A DNA stretch of 64,000 nucleotides from Anabaenopsis elenkinii CCIBt3563 (lineage in GTDB: Bacteria; Cyanobacteriota; Cyanobacteriia; Cyanobacteriales; Nostocaceae), in contig NZ_CP063311.1 of NCBI RefSeq assembly GCF_015245355.1, positions 3,677,179 to 3,741,178 of the forward strand, in the 5' to 3' direction. The notes under the pieces are model-generated. The model was not told the origin of the DNA, did not search any database, and was given only the letters and a program-made list of their open reading frames with translations. Every line of letters starts with the position of its first letter. The first letter of the stretch is position 1. Shown here one piece after another: positions 8,959-17,589 of the stretch. The translations under genes were made by a program, and so were the position numbers.

Positions 8959-9756
8959 TTAACGTTGCTGGGGTCTAGCTGTCCCTGAATTATTTCTGCC
9001 CTCTCTGGGCAAAGTGTTGATATATTCTCGAGATTCTTGGGATGGTACGAGAACAACTTGGTTAAGCCAGGGATCATCTTTATCCTGTAAAGTTTTAATT
9101 ACCCCGTCTATATCTATGACCTGAATATCCGCTTGGGGAAACTGCTGTCTCACTTGATTTAATAAGCCTTGGGCATCTCGTTTGCTTAAAAACAAAGGAA
9201 TAAATTCTTCATTGTCAGATTTGAATTGAATAGGCACATAACCCTGATTTGGTGAAAATCTCACAGCAAAAATCGGCACGCTGGTAAACTGGGTTACTTT
9301 TTGACCACTTTGACGCAATAATTCCATTGCCCCCTGAACTTCTCGATCTACAGGTTTAAAGGCAAATAGAAGGCGTTCTGACTGATTTTTACTTTGTTGC
9401 AATTCTTGATAAATAACACCCAGAGGCACTGCTGTTACTTGTAGGCTGTTCACCATTTTTTGGATTTTCGGATCTTTACCGGGGACATTCTGCAGTTCCT
9501 TAATAAAACTTTGAGCTTCCTCCCGGCTCATATAAACACCTGTTACTGATGCGCCGGTTGTCTGATTATCTGATAGCGGACGACTCAGTGGTAAACCTTG
9601 ATTATTAGTAATGAGATATACAGGAATAGCATCTAATTTTTCTTTTATTTTCTCTTCTGACAAAGCCAGCACAGACAAATTGCCCACAAAAACCGATCCC
9701 AGCAAGGTGCTTCCCAGCAAGCCCAATGTTGCGCCCCAGCGAACTAATGCTTTCAT
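8959..9756 (-). CDS. Tic22-like family protein
   Basis: 265 residues with a signal peptide or N-terminal membrane helix (about residues 8-32, LGLLGSTLLGSVFVGNLSVLA), then a soluble domain that repeats one pattern twice. The first half contains IPVYLITNNQGLPLSR...TGVYMSREEAQSFIKELQ; the second half contains VPIFAVRFSPNQGYVPIQ...IPLFLSKRDAQGLLNQVR. That pattern is the Tic22 fold. Cyanobacterial Tic22 is a periplasmic or thylakoid-lumen factor for outer-membrane protein biogenesis and is the ancestor of the chloroplast import protein. The C terminus is low-complexity (EGRNNSGTARPQQR). prmC follows 3 bp downstream, so both are translated from one message. Confidence 0.85.
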   Translation of the reverse strand: MKALVRWGATLGLLGSTLLGSVFVGNLSVLALSEEKIKEKLDAIPVYLITNNQGLPLSRPLSDNQTTGASVTGVYMSREEAQSFIKELQNVPGKDPKIQKMVNSLQVTAVPLGVIYQELQQSKNQSERLLFAFKPVDREVQGAMELLRQSGQKVTQFTSVPIFAVRFSPNQGYVPIQFKSDNEEFIPLFLSKRDAQGLLNQVRQQFPQADIQVIDIDGVIKTLQDKDDPWLNQVVLVPSQESREYINTLPREGRNNSGTARPQQR

Positions 9757-10128
9757 AAGATATCCTCACATCAATAGTTAAATAAGACAAATACAAAGGA
9801 TGAGGACTAGACTCACTAGTTTAAGTGATATTCTCATCCGGCGGAAAATTTGGAAAATTTGTTTTGGCGGTTCAATGCTAACAAGTAATTCTCAAAAAGC
9901 GCCATTCCCCTAACCAGAATAACTTCTCTGGTAATGGGCGACCCCATGATGTTTTTGTCAATTTTCCCGGGATATTCCCCCATATCTGAAATTCTCAAGG
10001 CCATAGAACTGGCTTTATTAAACCTAGATGACGAACTCAGATCATGAATAGTTCCAGCCTCACCCGCTTTGATCCAGATTTTTCAAGTCAGACTTGAGAT
10101 AATCTGCGTCTACTCAAATAAATTTAAA
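9757..10128. other. intergenic region with inverted repeats
   Basis: No credible gene. It holds the upstream region of the Tic22-like gene. One nested inverted repeat lies around 9901-9938 (CCATT...AATGG enclosing ACCAGA...TCTGGT), and a small hairpin CAAGT-CAG-ACTTG lies near 10085. No function assigned. Confidence 0.5.
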
Positions 10129-10202
10129 TCGGGATGACAGGATTTGAACCTGCGACATCCTGCTCCCAAAGCAGGCGCGCTACCAAGCTGCGCTACATCC
10201 CG
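10129..10202 (-). tRNA. tRNA-Pro (UGG)
   Basis: The minus strand folds as a full cloverleaf. The acceptor arms CGGGATG and CATCCCG pair, the anticodon arm is CCTGC-TTTGGGA-GCAGG with anticodon TGG, and the T arm is GCAGG-TTCAAAT-CCTGT. The discriminator base is A and CCA is not encoded. UGG reads all four proline codons with wobble. Confidence 0.95.
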
Positions 10203-10386
10203 GATCAATTAGTCTCTATGCTGGTGGTAATCAAAACTATCCAACATACAGGCTAGTTGTATTATAGCCTAAACAGTTAAACATTGGGGACTGCGCCCCA
10301 AATAATTATTTACCACCGCCACACCAATATTAAATTAATATAGCAGGTTTAACTGATTTTGGCTAACCAATTTTATCTTTTTGACA

Positions 10387-10938
10387 TTACTGCGGATACC
10401 AGAACATACCTTTAATGCCTTCTGGGTCTGATATGAAGCCCATACCCCGATAAAAATCTAGAACATGAGGATCAGCAAACAGAGTAACATTGCTGATTTC
10501 TTCACTTCTGAGCTTTTTGAGTACGTATTTCATCAGAGCCTTACCCAGTCCTTTCCCTTGAAAGTCGGGGTGAACTACCACATCCCAAATAGTCGCATTA
10601 AAAGCATGGTCAGAGGTAGCACGAGCGAAACCAATTAGCCGTTTGTGGTTTCCTCGTACTTGCCACATGGAGGCTACGAGAAAACTATGCTCAATGGCTT
10701 TTTTTACTTTTCTTAAAGGACGACGCGACCAACCAACCGCATCGCAAAGTTCCTCGAGCTCATACAGGTCAATATTTCGATCCGTACTAAAAACAATGCG
10801 AGTCTCTTTCTGATCAGCAACGCTCTCGCCATTGGGGCTAGATTCGCTCGCAACAGACCTTGTACGTGCTTCTAAAGAGTTAGTTTTAGTTGTCGCTACA
10901 GAATCAGGACTATTAAACCAAGTTTTCCAAAAACCCAT
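10387..10938 (-). CDS. GNAT-family N-acetyltransferase (plastid NSI/SNAT-like)
   Basis: 183 residues. The first 50 or so are low-complexity and polar; the rest is a GNAT domain with the acetyl-CoA motif [20 protein letters not shown] and the C-terminal [17 protein letters not shown]. It shares the block IGFARATSD...[11 protein letters not shown] with the gene at 5089-5562. The family includes chloroplast acetyltransferases described as NSI or serotonin N-acetyltransferase; that activity is only an inference here. Start ATG at 10938 ([10 protein letters not shown]). It stands alone; upstream is a long non-coding stretch toward a divergent hydrolase gene. Confidence 0.85.
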   Translation of the reverse strand: MGFWKTWFNSPDSVATTKTNSLEARTRSVASESSPNGESVADQKETRIVFSTDRNIDLYELEELCDAVGWSRRPLRKVKKAIEHSFLVASMWQVRGNHKRLIGFARATSDHAFNATIWDVVVHPDFQGKGLGKALMKYVLKKLRSEEISNVTLFADPHVLDFYRGMGFISDPEGIKGMFWYPQ

Positions 10939-11483
10939 GCCGACGTGGTTCGGGTAGTATAACTTAATTGGTTTCCACTTTCACAGGAGTGTTGATTCAC
11001 GTTTTCGGAAGCTAAAAGCCTAAATATCCCTCTCACTTAAATTTCTTTAGATGTTACCGGGATTTTTGATGGTCATAGCTTTTTATGGCGTGTTTCACAC
11101 CAATCATTTATCAGTTTAGCATTTTGTTTTGCCACCCGGGAGTAATTTCCCAAAAAGTCGAGAATTTCCGGTGAATTATTGAAGATGGGGAATTAGGGAT
11201 GGCACATTGGTACATCATTATCAGTAGTGAACCACCGCGGACATTGATGCCGCCCATATCCCCAACTAGCAGCAGTTGTTCAGCGATTCAATGCTAAAAT
11301 GGATAAAGTTGTTACCACAATCTACTCATCCCAAGAAAACATATTCTGCATCAGGCTTTATCCTGCGGTTAAAACCAGGTCAGACAGGTTGTACCTGTAA
11401 TTGTTCTTTAAACCCATAATACCCAGTTATTGATAGGGGATTGTACGTCAATCGCACCCCTTGTTAGGGGTACGATATTAGGT
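10939..11483. other. intergenic region between divergent genes
   Basis: About 545 bp between the GNAT gene (leftward) and the hydrolase gene (rightward), so it should hold both promoters. I see no gene, tRNA or strong palindrome. A TTG at 11430 is in frame with the hydrolase but the residues it would add look non-coding. Confidence 0.5.
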
Positions 11484-12392
11484 ATGGCAACCATTGAAAT
11501 CTTGGGCGTTCCACACGCATACGAGCTCACGGCTCCCACTTCCTGTCCCTATACTTTAGTGTTTATCCACGGTTGGCTCAATAGCCGTGGGTATTGGCAA
11601 CCTGTAATTTCTCGCCTGTCCACTGGCTTGCAGTGTCTGTCTTATGATTTGCGAGGTTTTGGTGAATCAAAATCTCAGCCAGAATCAGATTTTAGTCAGA
11701 TACAAACTGTAAACTTGACTTCTAACTCAATTGATGAGTCGAGTTTACGCCTTGATTCTATTTATACGCCAGCTGTTTATGCTCAAGATTTAGCAGCCCT
11801 TCTAGAACAGATGAATATTACTAATGCTTGGCTAATTGGGCATTCCTTAGGAGGCACAATAGCCCTGTGGGCGGCTGCTCAAATGCCTGAATGTGTTAAG
11901 GGTGTTATATGTATCAATGCCGGGGGTGGTATTTACCTGAAAGAAGCCTTTGAGCAGTTTCGTTCAGCAGGTCAAAGATTTTTGCAAGTCCGCCCCCGGT
12001 GGCTGTCTCATATCCCTTTAATTGATTTGTTATTTACTAGAGCTAGTGTGGCTCGTCCTTTAGATCGTTATTGGGCGCGTCAGCGCGTGGTTGATTTTGT
12101 CATGGCTGACCCGGAAGCTGCTCTAGGATCATTACTAGATTTCACCACAGAGGAAGAAGTTAACCGTTTGCCTCAGCTAGTATCTCAGTTGCAGCAGCCA
12201 GTTTATTTTTTGGCTGGTACTGATGACAAAGTGATGGAACCTAAGTACGTTCGTCATTTAGCTAGTTTTCATTGGCTTTTTAAATATACCGGGGACAATG
12301 TGATTGAAATTCCTAATTGTGGTCATTTGGCAATGTTAGAACAGCCGGATGTAGTTGCTGATCATATTCGGTCAATAGTAAACAATCTTTGA
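11484..12392 (+). CDS. alpha/beta hydrolase
   Basis: 302 residues from the ATG at 11484 (MATIEILGVPHAYELTAP). An alpha/beta hydrolase fold with the oxyanion region VFIHGWLNSRGYWQPVI, the nucleophile elbow LIGHSLGGTIALWAA (serine), a cap region rich in aromatic residues in the middle, an acid region around AGTDDKVMEP, and the C-terminal catalytic histidine in IPNCGHLAMLEQPDVV. The substrate is unknown; the layout is like esterases, lipases and haloperoxidase-type hydrolases. It converges on tsaD with only 44 bp between the stop codons, filled by a hairpin. Confidence 0.88.
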   Translation: MATIEILGVPHAYELTAPTSCPYTLVFIHGWLNSRGYWQPVISRLSTGLQCLSYDLRGFGESKSQPESDFSQIQTVNLTSNSIDESSLRLDSIYTPAVYAQDLAALLEQMNITNAWLIGHSLGGTIALWAAAQMPECVKGVICINAGGGIYLKEAFEQFRSAGQRFLQVRPRWLSHIPLIDLLFTRASVARPLDRYWARQRVVDFVMADPEAALGSLLDFTTEEEVNRLPQLVSQLQQPVYFLAGTDDKVMEPKYVRHLASFHWLFKYTGDNVIEIPNCGHLAMLEQPDVVADHIRSIVNNL

Positions 12393-12402
12393 CCGGATCA
12401 AC

Positions 12403-12436
12403 CCACGGATTGAAGTACGTGGGATTGTATCCGTGG
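12403..12436. terminator. hairpin between convergent genes, probable bidirectional terminator
   Basis: CCACGGAT (12403-12410) pairs with ATCCGTGG (12429-12436), 8 perfect pairs with an 18-nt loop. An alternative stem CCCACG (12402-12407) with CGTGGG (12418-12423) competes with it. It exactly fills the gap between the hydrolase stop and the tsaD stop. No strong U run on either side, so efficiency is uncertain. Confidence 0.5.
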
Positions 12437-13480
12437 CTATCTAATATACAAGTTCATCACCTGGGTGAGTGGTAATCTGGACTGAACACCTAAGGTCAAG
12501 GCTGATGTATGACCAAGAGATAGGTGATGAGAAGCAGCTGAGGCAATCATAGCCGCGTTATCGGTACAATATTTCAGGGGTGGGAACAAAACACGCAGGT
12601 TATACTCGGCGGCGGCTAACTGTAAGGTTTTTCTGAGGCTGCTGTTAGCTGCTACCCCTCCACCAACGGCAATGGTATTGAGATTATAGTCGAGGGCGCA
12701 GGCGATCGCTCTTTTGGTCAGCGATCGCGCTACGGTTTCCTGAAAACTAGCTGCTAAGTCACTGACTGGTAACTGTTTACCATCTTTCTCTAATTGCTGA
12801 ACTAATCGCAGTACCGCCGTCTTTAACCCACTAAAACTACTGTCATAGGGATGATATCCCCCACTTGGTAAAGAAACTTTACCTTCTGGCAAAGTAAAGG
12901 CGTAGGGATTACCCGTTTGTGCTAATTTATCAATCAGAGGCCCACCAGGATAACCCAGTTGTAATAACCGTGCTACTTTATCAAAAGCTTCACCAGCAGC
13001 ATCATCACGAGTCTCGCCCAGGGTTTCGTAAATACCACAATCCTTAACGTAAATCAAGCTTGTATGTCCACCAGAAACGAGTAAGCTAAGAAATGGGGGA
13101 TCTAAACTAGGCTCACTCAAATAAGTTGCGTAAATATGGCCTTCGAGGTGATGCACTCCCAAGAATGGCTTGTTATGTAACATTGCTAAAGTTTTAGCAG
13201 CAGTCAACCCTACCAAGAGTGCTCCTACCAGTCCAGGAGCGCAGGTAGCCGCAATGCCATCTACTTGATCCCAGTCTAGTTGGGCTTGCTCTAGAGCCTG
13301 AGCAATACCCTGATTGATTGTTTCTAGATGTTGACGGGATGCCACCTCTGGTACTACCCCGCCGTATTGACTATGAACTAGAATTTGGGAAGCTACAACA
13401 CTGCTATAAACGTGACGATTGTTCACAATTGCGACGGCAGTTTCATCGCAGCTCGTTTCTATTGCTAAAACAGTTGCCAT
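12437..13480 (-). CDS. tsaD: tRNA N6-adenosine threonylcarbamoyltransferase
   Basis: 347 residues, TsaD/Gcp/Kae1 family. It transfers the threonylcarbamoyl group from the AMP carrier made by TsaC to A37 of tRNA. Seen: the N-terminal [16 protein letters not shown] (ATP site), the metal-binding HHLEGHIYA, the ASKHA-fold [13 protein letters not shown], and [11 protein letters not shown] near the C terminus with ADLAAS-type helices between. Length is normal. psaF is divergent on the other side with about 175 bp between the start codons. Confidence 0.95.
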   Translation of the reverse strand: MATVLAIETSCDETAVAIVNNRHVYSSVVASQILVHSQYGGVVPEVASRQHLETINQGIAQALEQAQLDWDQVDGIAATCAPGLVGALLVGLTAAKTLAMLHNKPFLGVHHLEGHIYATYLSEPSLDPPFLSLLVSGGHTSLIYVKDCGIYETLGETRDDAAGEAFDKVARLLQLGYPGGPLIDKLAQTGNPYAFTLPEGKVSLPSGGYHPYDSSFSGLKTAVLRLVQQLEKDGKQLPVSDLAASFQETVARSLTKRAIACALDYNLNTIAVGGGVAANSSLRKTLQLAAAEYNLRVLFPPLKYCTDNAAMIASAASHHLSLGHTSALTLGVQSRLPLTQVMNLYIR

Positions 13481-13655
13481 TGTCAGGTTATGTTAAGTAA
13501 AGATTTGTGGGAGAAGCTTTAACTTTTATTTACTTAAACTTTACTCTGTTCCCGCCCAAGAGTATGATGACTTGCTAGTTATGCAAATAAACAACTGTAC
13601 AAGCCGCTTCGTTTTGTACAAGAACTTTTTGTTTTGTAATAAAAGGAAACAACTC

Positions 13656-14150
13656 ATGAGACGATTGTTTGCTTTGATTTTAGCGATTTGTCTTTGGTCC
13701 AATTTTGCTCCCCCTGCCCAAGCGCTTGGGGCTAACCTGGTACCTTGTAAAGACTCTCCCGCATTTCAAGAGCTAGCAAAAAATGCCCGGAACACCACCG
13801 CCGATCCTGAATCAGGCAGAAAGCGCTTTGAGCGTTATTCTCAGGCACTGTGTGGACCAGAAGGCTACCCTCACTTGATTGTTGATGGTCGCCTTGATAG
13901 GGCTGGTGACTTCCTCATTCCCAGTATTCTGTTTTTGTATATTGCTGGTTGGATTGGCTGGGTAGGCCGTGCTTACCTCCAAGCCATCAAAAAGTTATCA
14001 GATACGGAATCCAAGGAAATCCAAATTGATATGGGTTTAGCACTACCCATTATCGGCACAGGCTTTGCTTGGCCTGTAGCAGCAATTAAAGAACTCCTTT
14101 CAGGGGAATTAACCGCCAAAGATTCAGAAATCACTGTTTCTCCCCGTTAA
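13656..14150 (+). CDS. psaF: photosystem I reaction centre subunit III (PsaF)
   Basis: 164 residues from the ATG at 13656, chosen because AAAGGA stands 10 bp upstream and because [23 protein letters not shown] is a lumen-targeting signal peptide. The mature protein starts near [14 protein letters not shown]. It includes the lumenal region with two cysteines (CKDS and [21 protein letters not shown]) and the membrane helix [21 protein letters not shown]. PsaF lies at the edge of photosystem I and helps dock plastocyanin or cytochrome c6. psaJ follows 40 bp downstream and psaL after that. Confidence 0.96.
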   Translation: MRRLFALILAICLWSNFAPPAQALGANLVPCKDSPAFQELAKNARNTTADPESGRKRFERYSQALCGPEGYPHLIVDGRLDRAGDFLIPSILFLYIAGWIGWVGRAYLQAIKKLSDTESKEIQIDMGLALPIIGTGFAWPVAAIKELLSGELTAKDSEITVSPR

Positions 14151-14190
14151 TTATTGCTCAGTCAATTTATGTGTTTTGGAGACTAAATTC

Positions 14191-14340
14191 ATGGCAGACA
14201 AAGGCGACCAATCCTCCTACTTCATCACTTTTCTTTCAACTGCTCCAGTAGCAGCTACTATCTGGCTAACCATTACAGCCGGAATTTTAATTGAATTTAA
14301 CCGCTTTTTTCCTGACTTACTTTTTCACCCACTACCATAA
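14191..14340 (+). CDS. psaJ: photosystem I reaction centre subunit IX (PsaJ)
   Basis: A 49-residue gene: ATG at 14191, TAA at 14338-14340. The product starts [20 protein letters not shown] and has a single membrane helix (about 15-35) followed by [14 protein letters not shown], the family hallmark. PsaJ stabilises PsaF in photosystem I, and psaF is 40 bp upstream on the same strand, the usual pairing. The upstream sequence TTTTGGAGAC provides a GGAG-type ribosome binding site. Confidence 0.95.
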   Translation: MADKGDQSSYFITFLSTAPVAATIWLTITAGILIEFNRFFPDLLFHPLP

Positions 14341-14431
14341 GTTGAAGGTGGGGTTTTGTGACTAATCTTCTGTGGTGTCATTACTCGACCTAATCAGCCT
14401 CAGGTATCACTGGAATTTGTAGGAAAAATAG

Positions 14432-14459
14432 GCTAAGATAATCTGGCGATTATCTTAGC
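14432..14459 (+). terminator. perfect 11-bp hairpin between psaJ and psaL
   Basis: GCTAAGATAAT (14432-14442), loop CTGGCG, ATTATCTTAGC (14449-14459), followed by TTGAAAAAAG. There is no long U run directly after it, so it could be a partial terminator or an RNA-stabilising hairpin that sets the psaFJ to psaL ratio. The hairpin is certain; its role is inferred. Confidence 0.55.
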
Positions 14460-14577
14460 TTGAAAAAAGCAAATAAATTAATTTTTTTAAACTAAGGATC
14501 AAAAAAACATATTTAGCCACAATTATTATTAATAATATAACAATGCCATCATTCTAATTTAAAGGCGAATACACAAC

Positions 14578-15099
14578 ATGGCGCAAGCAGTAAATTCATC
14601 GAAAAATCGCCCCAGCGATCCCAGAAATCGGGAGGTAGTTGCTCCCGCAGGACGTGATCCTCAGCAAGGAAACCTGGAAACACCAATTAATTCTTCTCCG
14701 TTGGTGAAGTGGTTCATTAATAACTTACCTGCCTATCGTCCAGGTCTCAATCCTTCCAGACGTGGTTTAGAAGTGGGTATGGCTCATGGTTACTTGCTAT
14801 TTGGGCCTTTCGCGAAATTGGGTCCTCTGCGTGATGCACCTAACGCTAACTTGGCTGGTTTACTGGGAGCTATTGGCTTGGTTGTGATTCTCACAGCCTG
14901 TCTATCTCTATATGCCAACACCAACCCTGCTAAAGCACTCAAGAGCGTCACTGTTCCTAACCCACCCGTCGATGCTTTTAACTCGAAAGAAAGCTGGAAT
15001 AATTTTGCTAGTTCTTTCTTAATTGGTGGAATTGGCGGTGCAGTAGTCGCTTATTTTTTAACTAGCAATTTGGCACTTATTCAAGGTCTATTGGGTTAA
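14578..15099 (+). CDS. psaL: photosystem I reaction centre subunit XI (PsaL)
   Basis: 173 residues. A polar N terminus (PRNREVVAPAGRDPQQGN) is followed by LPAYRPGLNPSRRGLEVGMAHGYLLFGPFAKLGPLRD, the chlorophyll-binding and trimer-contact region, and then two further membrane helices (LLGAIGLVVILTACLSLYA and FLIGGIGGAVVAYFLTSN). PsaL controls oligomerisation of photosystem I. The order psaF-psaJ-psaL is the one reported in cyanobacteria with tetrameric photosystem I. I searched the 296 bp downstream (15100-15395) for psaI and found no hydrophobic short frame that fits. Confidence 0.96.
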   Translation: MAQAVNSSKNRPSDPRNREVVAPAGRDPQQGNLETPINSSPLVKWFINNLPAYRPGLNPSRRGLEVGMAHGYLLFGPFAKLGPLRDAPNANLAGLLGAIGLVVILTACLSLYANTNPAKALKSVTVPNPPVDAFNSKESWNNFASSFLIGGIGGAVVAYFLTSNLALIQGLLG

Positions 15100-15395
15100 T
15101 TTGATTTTTTCATAATCAGACATTGGGCATTGGTAATTGCTAATAATTAGTTATGTTTTAGCATTAGCCATGCCTGATGTCCTAATTTTTTGTGAAAAAT
15201 TATCAAGAAGGGTGACAAATCCTGGCTTTTAAGCTATCTATTACCCGGATGTTTCTCAACATTTGCAAGAGTATTCACTGACATTTTTTCTTAAGCTGAT
15301 TAGTTCTTGATTAATTCTCAAAAAAAAGTTGATCAGGAAGATTAAGATCGGATTTTTCAAGTCACCCTACAGTATCATTTTCTCAGATATTGGGT

Positions 15396-15995
15396 TCAAT
15401 TAAATAACGTGGCTTCTATGTCATGGAGAGCATTTTCTAAATCGTCATTCACGATTTGAACATCAAACTCTCCTGCGGCTTGAATTTCTTCTTCCGCCTG
15501 GCGCAGACGAACTGCGATCGCCTCATCCGAATCTTGGGCGCGACCACGTATCCGCCTCTCTAACTCCTTGACAGAAGGTGGTAAAACAAAAATACTCAGA
15601 GTGCCGGGTAAGGAAGCGCGGATTTGTCTTGCTCCTTTCAGTTCAATTTCCAGTACCACCAATTTCCCAGATTGAACTTGGTTTAGCACAGCTTCGCGAG
15701 GAGTACCGTAATAATTACCAGCAAATTCTGCCCACTCCAAGAATTCACCTTCGGAAACTAATTGTTCAAACTTAGTGCGGCTAATAAAGTAATAATTCTT
15801 ACCATTAATTTCTCCTGGACGTGGGGAACGAGTGGTCGCGGAAACAGAATAGTAAACTTCTGGGTGACGTTTTAAGAGGGCTTGCAGTAAAGTGCCTTTA
15901 CCAACCCCACTGGGGCCAGTTAAAACAATTAGCCTGCCTAGAAAGGCGTTTTCTTTGGTTTTAGAACCACTCTGGATAGGTAAAACTTGCTTCAT
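15396..15995 (-). CDS. gmk: guanylate kinase
   Basis: 199 residues. It phosphorylates GMP to GDP with ATP. P-loop [17 protein letters not shown] near residues 24-40, GMP-binding region with [27 protein letters not shown] and [11 protein letters not shown], and a lid with [23 protein letters not shown]. About 15 extra polar residues precede the fold ([18 protein letters not shown]), common in cyanobacterial forms. A remA-like gene is upstream on the same strand, as in many Gram-positive genomes, though here 396 bp separate them. Confidence 0.95.
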   Translation of the reverse strand: MKQVLPIQSGSKTKENAFLGRLIVLTGPSGVGKGTLLQALLKRHPEVYYSVSATTRSPRPGEINGKNYYFISRTKFEQLVSEGEFLEWAEFAGNYYGTPREAVLNQVQSGKLVVLEIELKGARQIRASLPGTLSIFVLPPSVKELERRIRGRAQDSDEAIAVRLRQAEEEIQAAGEFDVQIVNDDLENALHDIEATLFN

Positions 15996-16391
15996 CCCTT
16001 CAAACTATGAATTAATTATTAACGATCTCACCGCGCATTTATGTGGAATGTACGTTGCTCTTATTATTTTATGTCTACTTAATTAGACCTGTCTTACTAC
16101 AGCCAATATTAGTAATATTGAGTAAGTATTTTTACGACTCTCCTCAAGATATCACACCTCAATTAAATTCAACTCCTGCAGTAACTCGTCTGAATCTTAA
16201 CTTGTGGGGGTAACGAAACTTATTTGGTATGACTCAAGAGAGAAACTATTTATGCATCATTAAGTGTGTTTTTGTGAGCAGAGAAACTTTTGATCAACGA
16301 ATTTGTAGCACGAGTGACAGAAAAAGTCTGTAATTAATATGGTACTGCGGATATGGTGCAAATAGGTGTAGAGTTATTCACCTACATGAAA
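15996..16391. other. intergenic region with a bipartite hairpin
   Basis: Between remA-like and gmk. It contains an inverted repeat at 16093-16126: CTTACT...AGTAAG outside and CAATATT-AGT-AATATTG inside, with a 5-nt bulge on one side. It could end remA transcription or act in the gmk leader. No gene seen. Confidence 0.5.
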
Positions 16392-16658
16392 TCAGTTATC
16401 TACACTATGATGATCTCGAGAAATCACAAATCGATTCGCTACTGTTTCCGGCTGAATTGCCGAAAGAATCACGTGACTAGAATCCGTGATAATTACAGCC
16501 CTGGTTCGACGACCGTAAGTTGCATCCACTAGTTGACCTCTGTCCCTGGCATCGGTAATGATGCGTTTAATTGGAGCAGACTCCGGACTAACGATGGCAA
16601 CTACTCGGTTGGCAGACACGATGTTCCCGAAACCAATGTTAATTAATTGTATTTCCAT
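16392..16658 (-). CDS. RemA-like / DUF370 regulatory protein
   Basis: 88 residues from the ATG at 16658 ([23 protein letters not shown]). A longer reading from 16712 adds 18 residues that do not match the family. The conserved core is [50 protein letters not shown]. In Bacillus the homologue RemA is a ring-forming DNA-binding activator of matrix genes; in cyanobacteria the role is not established. Location upstream of gmk mirrors the Bacillus remA-gmk order. Confidence 0.88.
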   Translation of the reverse strand: MEIQLINIGFGNIVSANRVVAIVSPESAPIKRIITDARDRGQLVDATYGRRTRAVIITDSSHVILSAIQPETVANRFVISRDHHSVDN

Positions 16659-16896
16659 AAAAAAATTGACACCAAATGTGGTGTTACAAGCTGGTAAGGT
16701 AATTATCCCCATATTATCGCCAAAAAATGCGAGTTACAACGCTTTATCTCTAGCCAGCCTGAGTTTTTCAATGACAAATCATTTTTTTTGGCTAATAAAT
16801 ACCTAAATATACTAAAAATATTCCCCAGGAGGTATGCAAAACCGTCAACAAACAATCTAACTAAATGGGTCACAAGAGTTCACAGACAAAAACGAA

Positions 16897-17589
16897 ATGC
16901 ATGAATTGTTAAAATTGAAGAACGAAAAACTTTTACGTCAGGCGTTAACTCACCGTTCCTATGTCAACGAAAATCCTGGCGAAAAGCATAATGAGCGCTT
17001 AGAGTTTTTAGGGGATGCTTTGCTAACCTTTCTCAGTGGGGAGTATCTCTATCTCGATACTCGCTATCGAGAGATGGCAGAAGATGAAATGACTCGCCGA
17101 AGATCCGCACTAGTGGATGAAAAGCAACTCGCTAAATTTGCCATTGAAGTTGGTTTAGACTCGTTAATGCGCTTGGGAAAAGGAGCGATTCAGGATGGAG
17201 GATTTAAAAGTCCCAATTTATTAAGTAGCACTTTTGAATCAGTTGTTGGAGCGTATTATTTAGATTGCGATGGCAATGTTGAGAAAATTCGCCCGATTAT
17301 TTTAGATTTATTTAAATCTGTCCCTGAAGAAATTCTGCAAGTCCGCTCTAATGTAGATTCCAGAAACCGCTTCCAAGAATGGGTGCAGGCAAATTTTGAC
17401 TCTATGCTTCCCCATTATACCACCGAACGCGTCGGCGGGCAGGATCATGCTCCAGAATATCTGGCCCAGGTTTTTGTTGGTGAGCAGCTTTACGGAGAAG
17501 GAAAAGCTCGTGGTAAAAAGGAGGCTAAAAAACGGTGTGCAGAAAATGCCTTAGGTAGGCTGAAAACCCAGGGTTTAATTGGGGAATAG
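16897..17589 (+). CDS. rnc: ribonuclease III
   Basis: 230 residues. Double-strand-specific endonuclease that processes rRNA precursors and structured transcripts. The catalytic signature HNERLEFLGDALLTFLSGEYL is at about residues 31-50, with the second acidic motif SSTFESVVGAYYLD near 108. The C-terminal double-stranded RNA-binding domain occupies about 153-226 (NRFQEWVQANFDSMLPHY ... GKARGKKEAKKRCAENALGRL). Both catalytic and binding halves are complete. ATG at 16897. Confidence 0.95.
   Translation: MHELLKLKNEKLLRQALTHRSYVNENPGEKHNERLEFLGDALLTFLSGEYLYLDTRYREMAEDEMTRRRSALVDEKQLAKFAIEVGLDSLMRLGKGAIQDGGFKSPNLLSSTFESVVGAYYLDCDGNVEKIRPIILDLFKSVPEEILQVRSNVDSRNRFQEWVQANFDSMLPHYTTERVGGQDHAPEYLAQVFVGEQLYGEGKARGKKEAKKRCAENALGRLKTQGLIGE

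Noticed and set aside
15100..15395. Possible psaI after psaL
   Set aside because: Only a 20-codon frame (starting MPDVLIFCEKLSRR) is present; it has no membrane helix and no PsaI resemblance.
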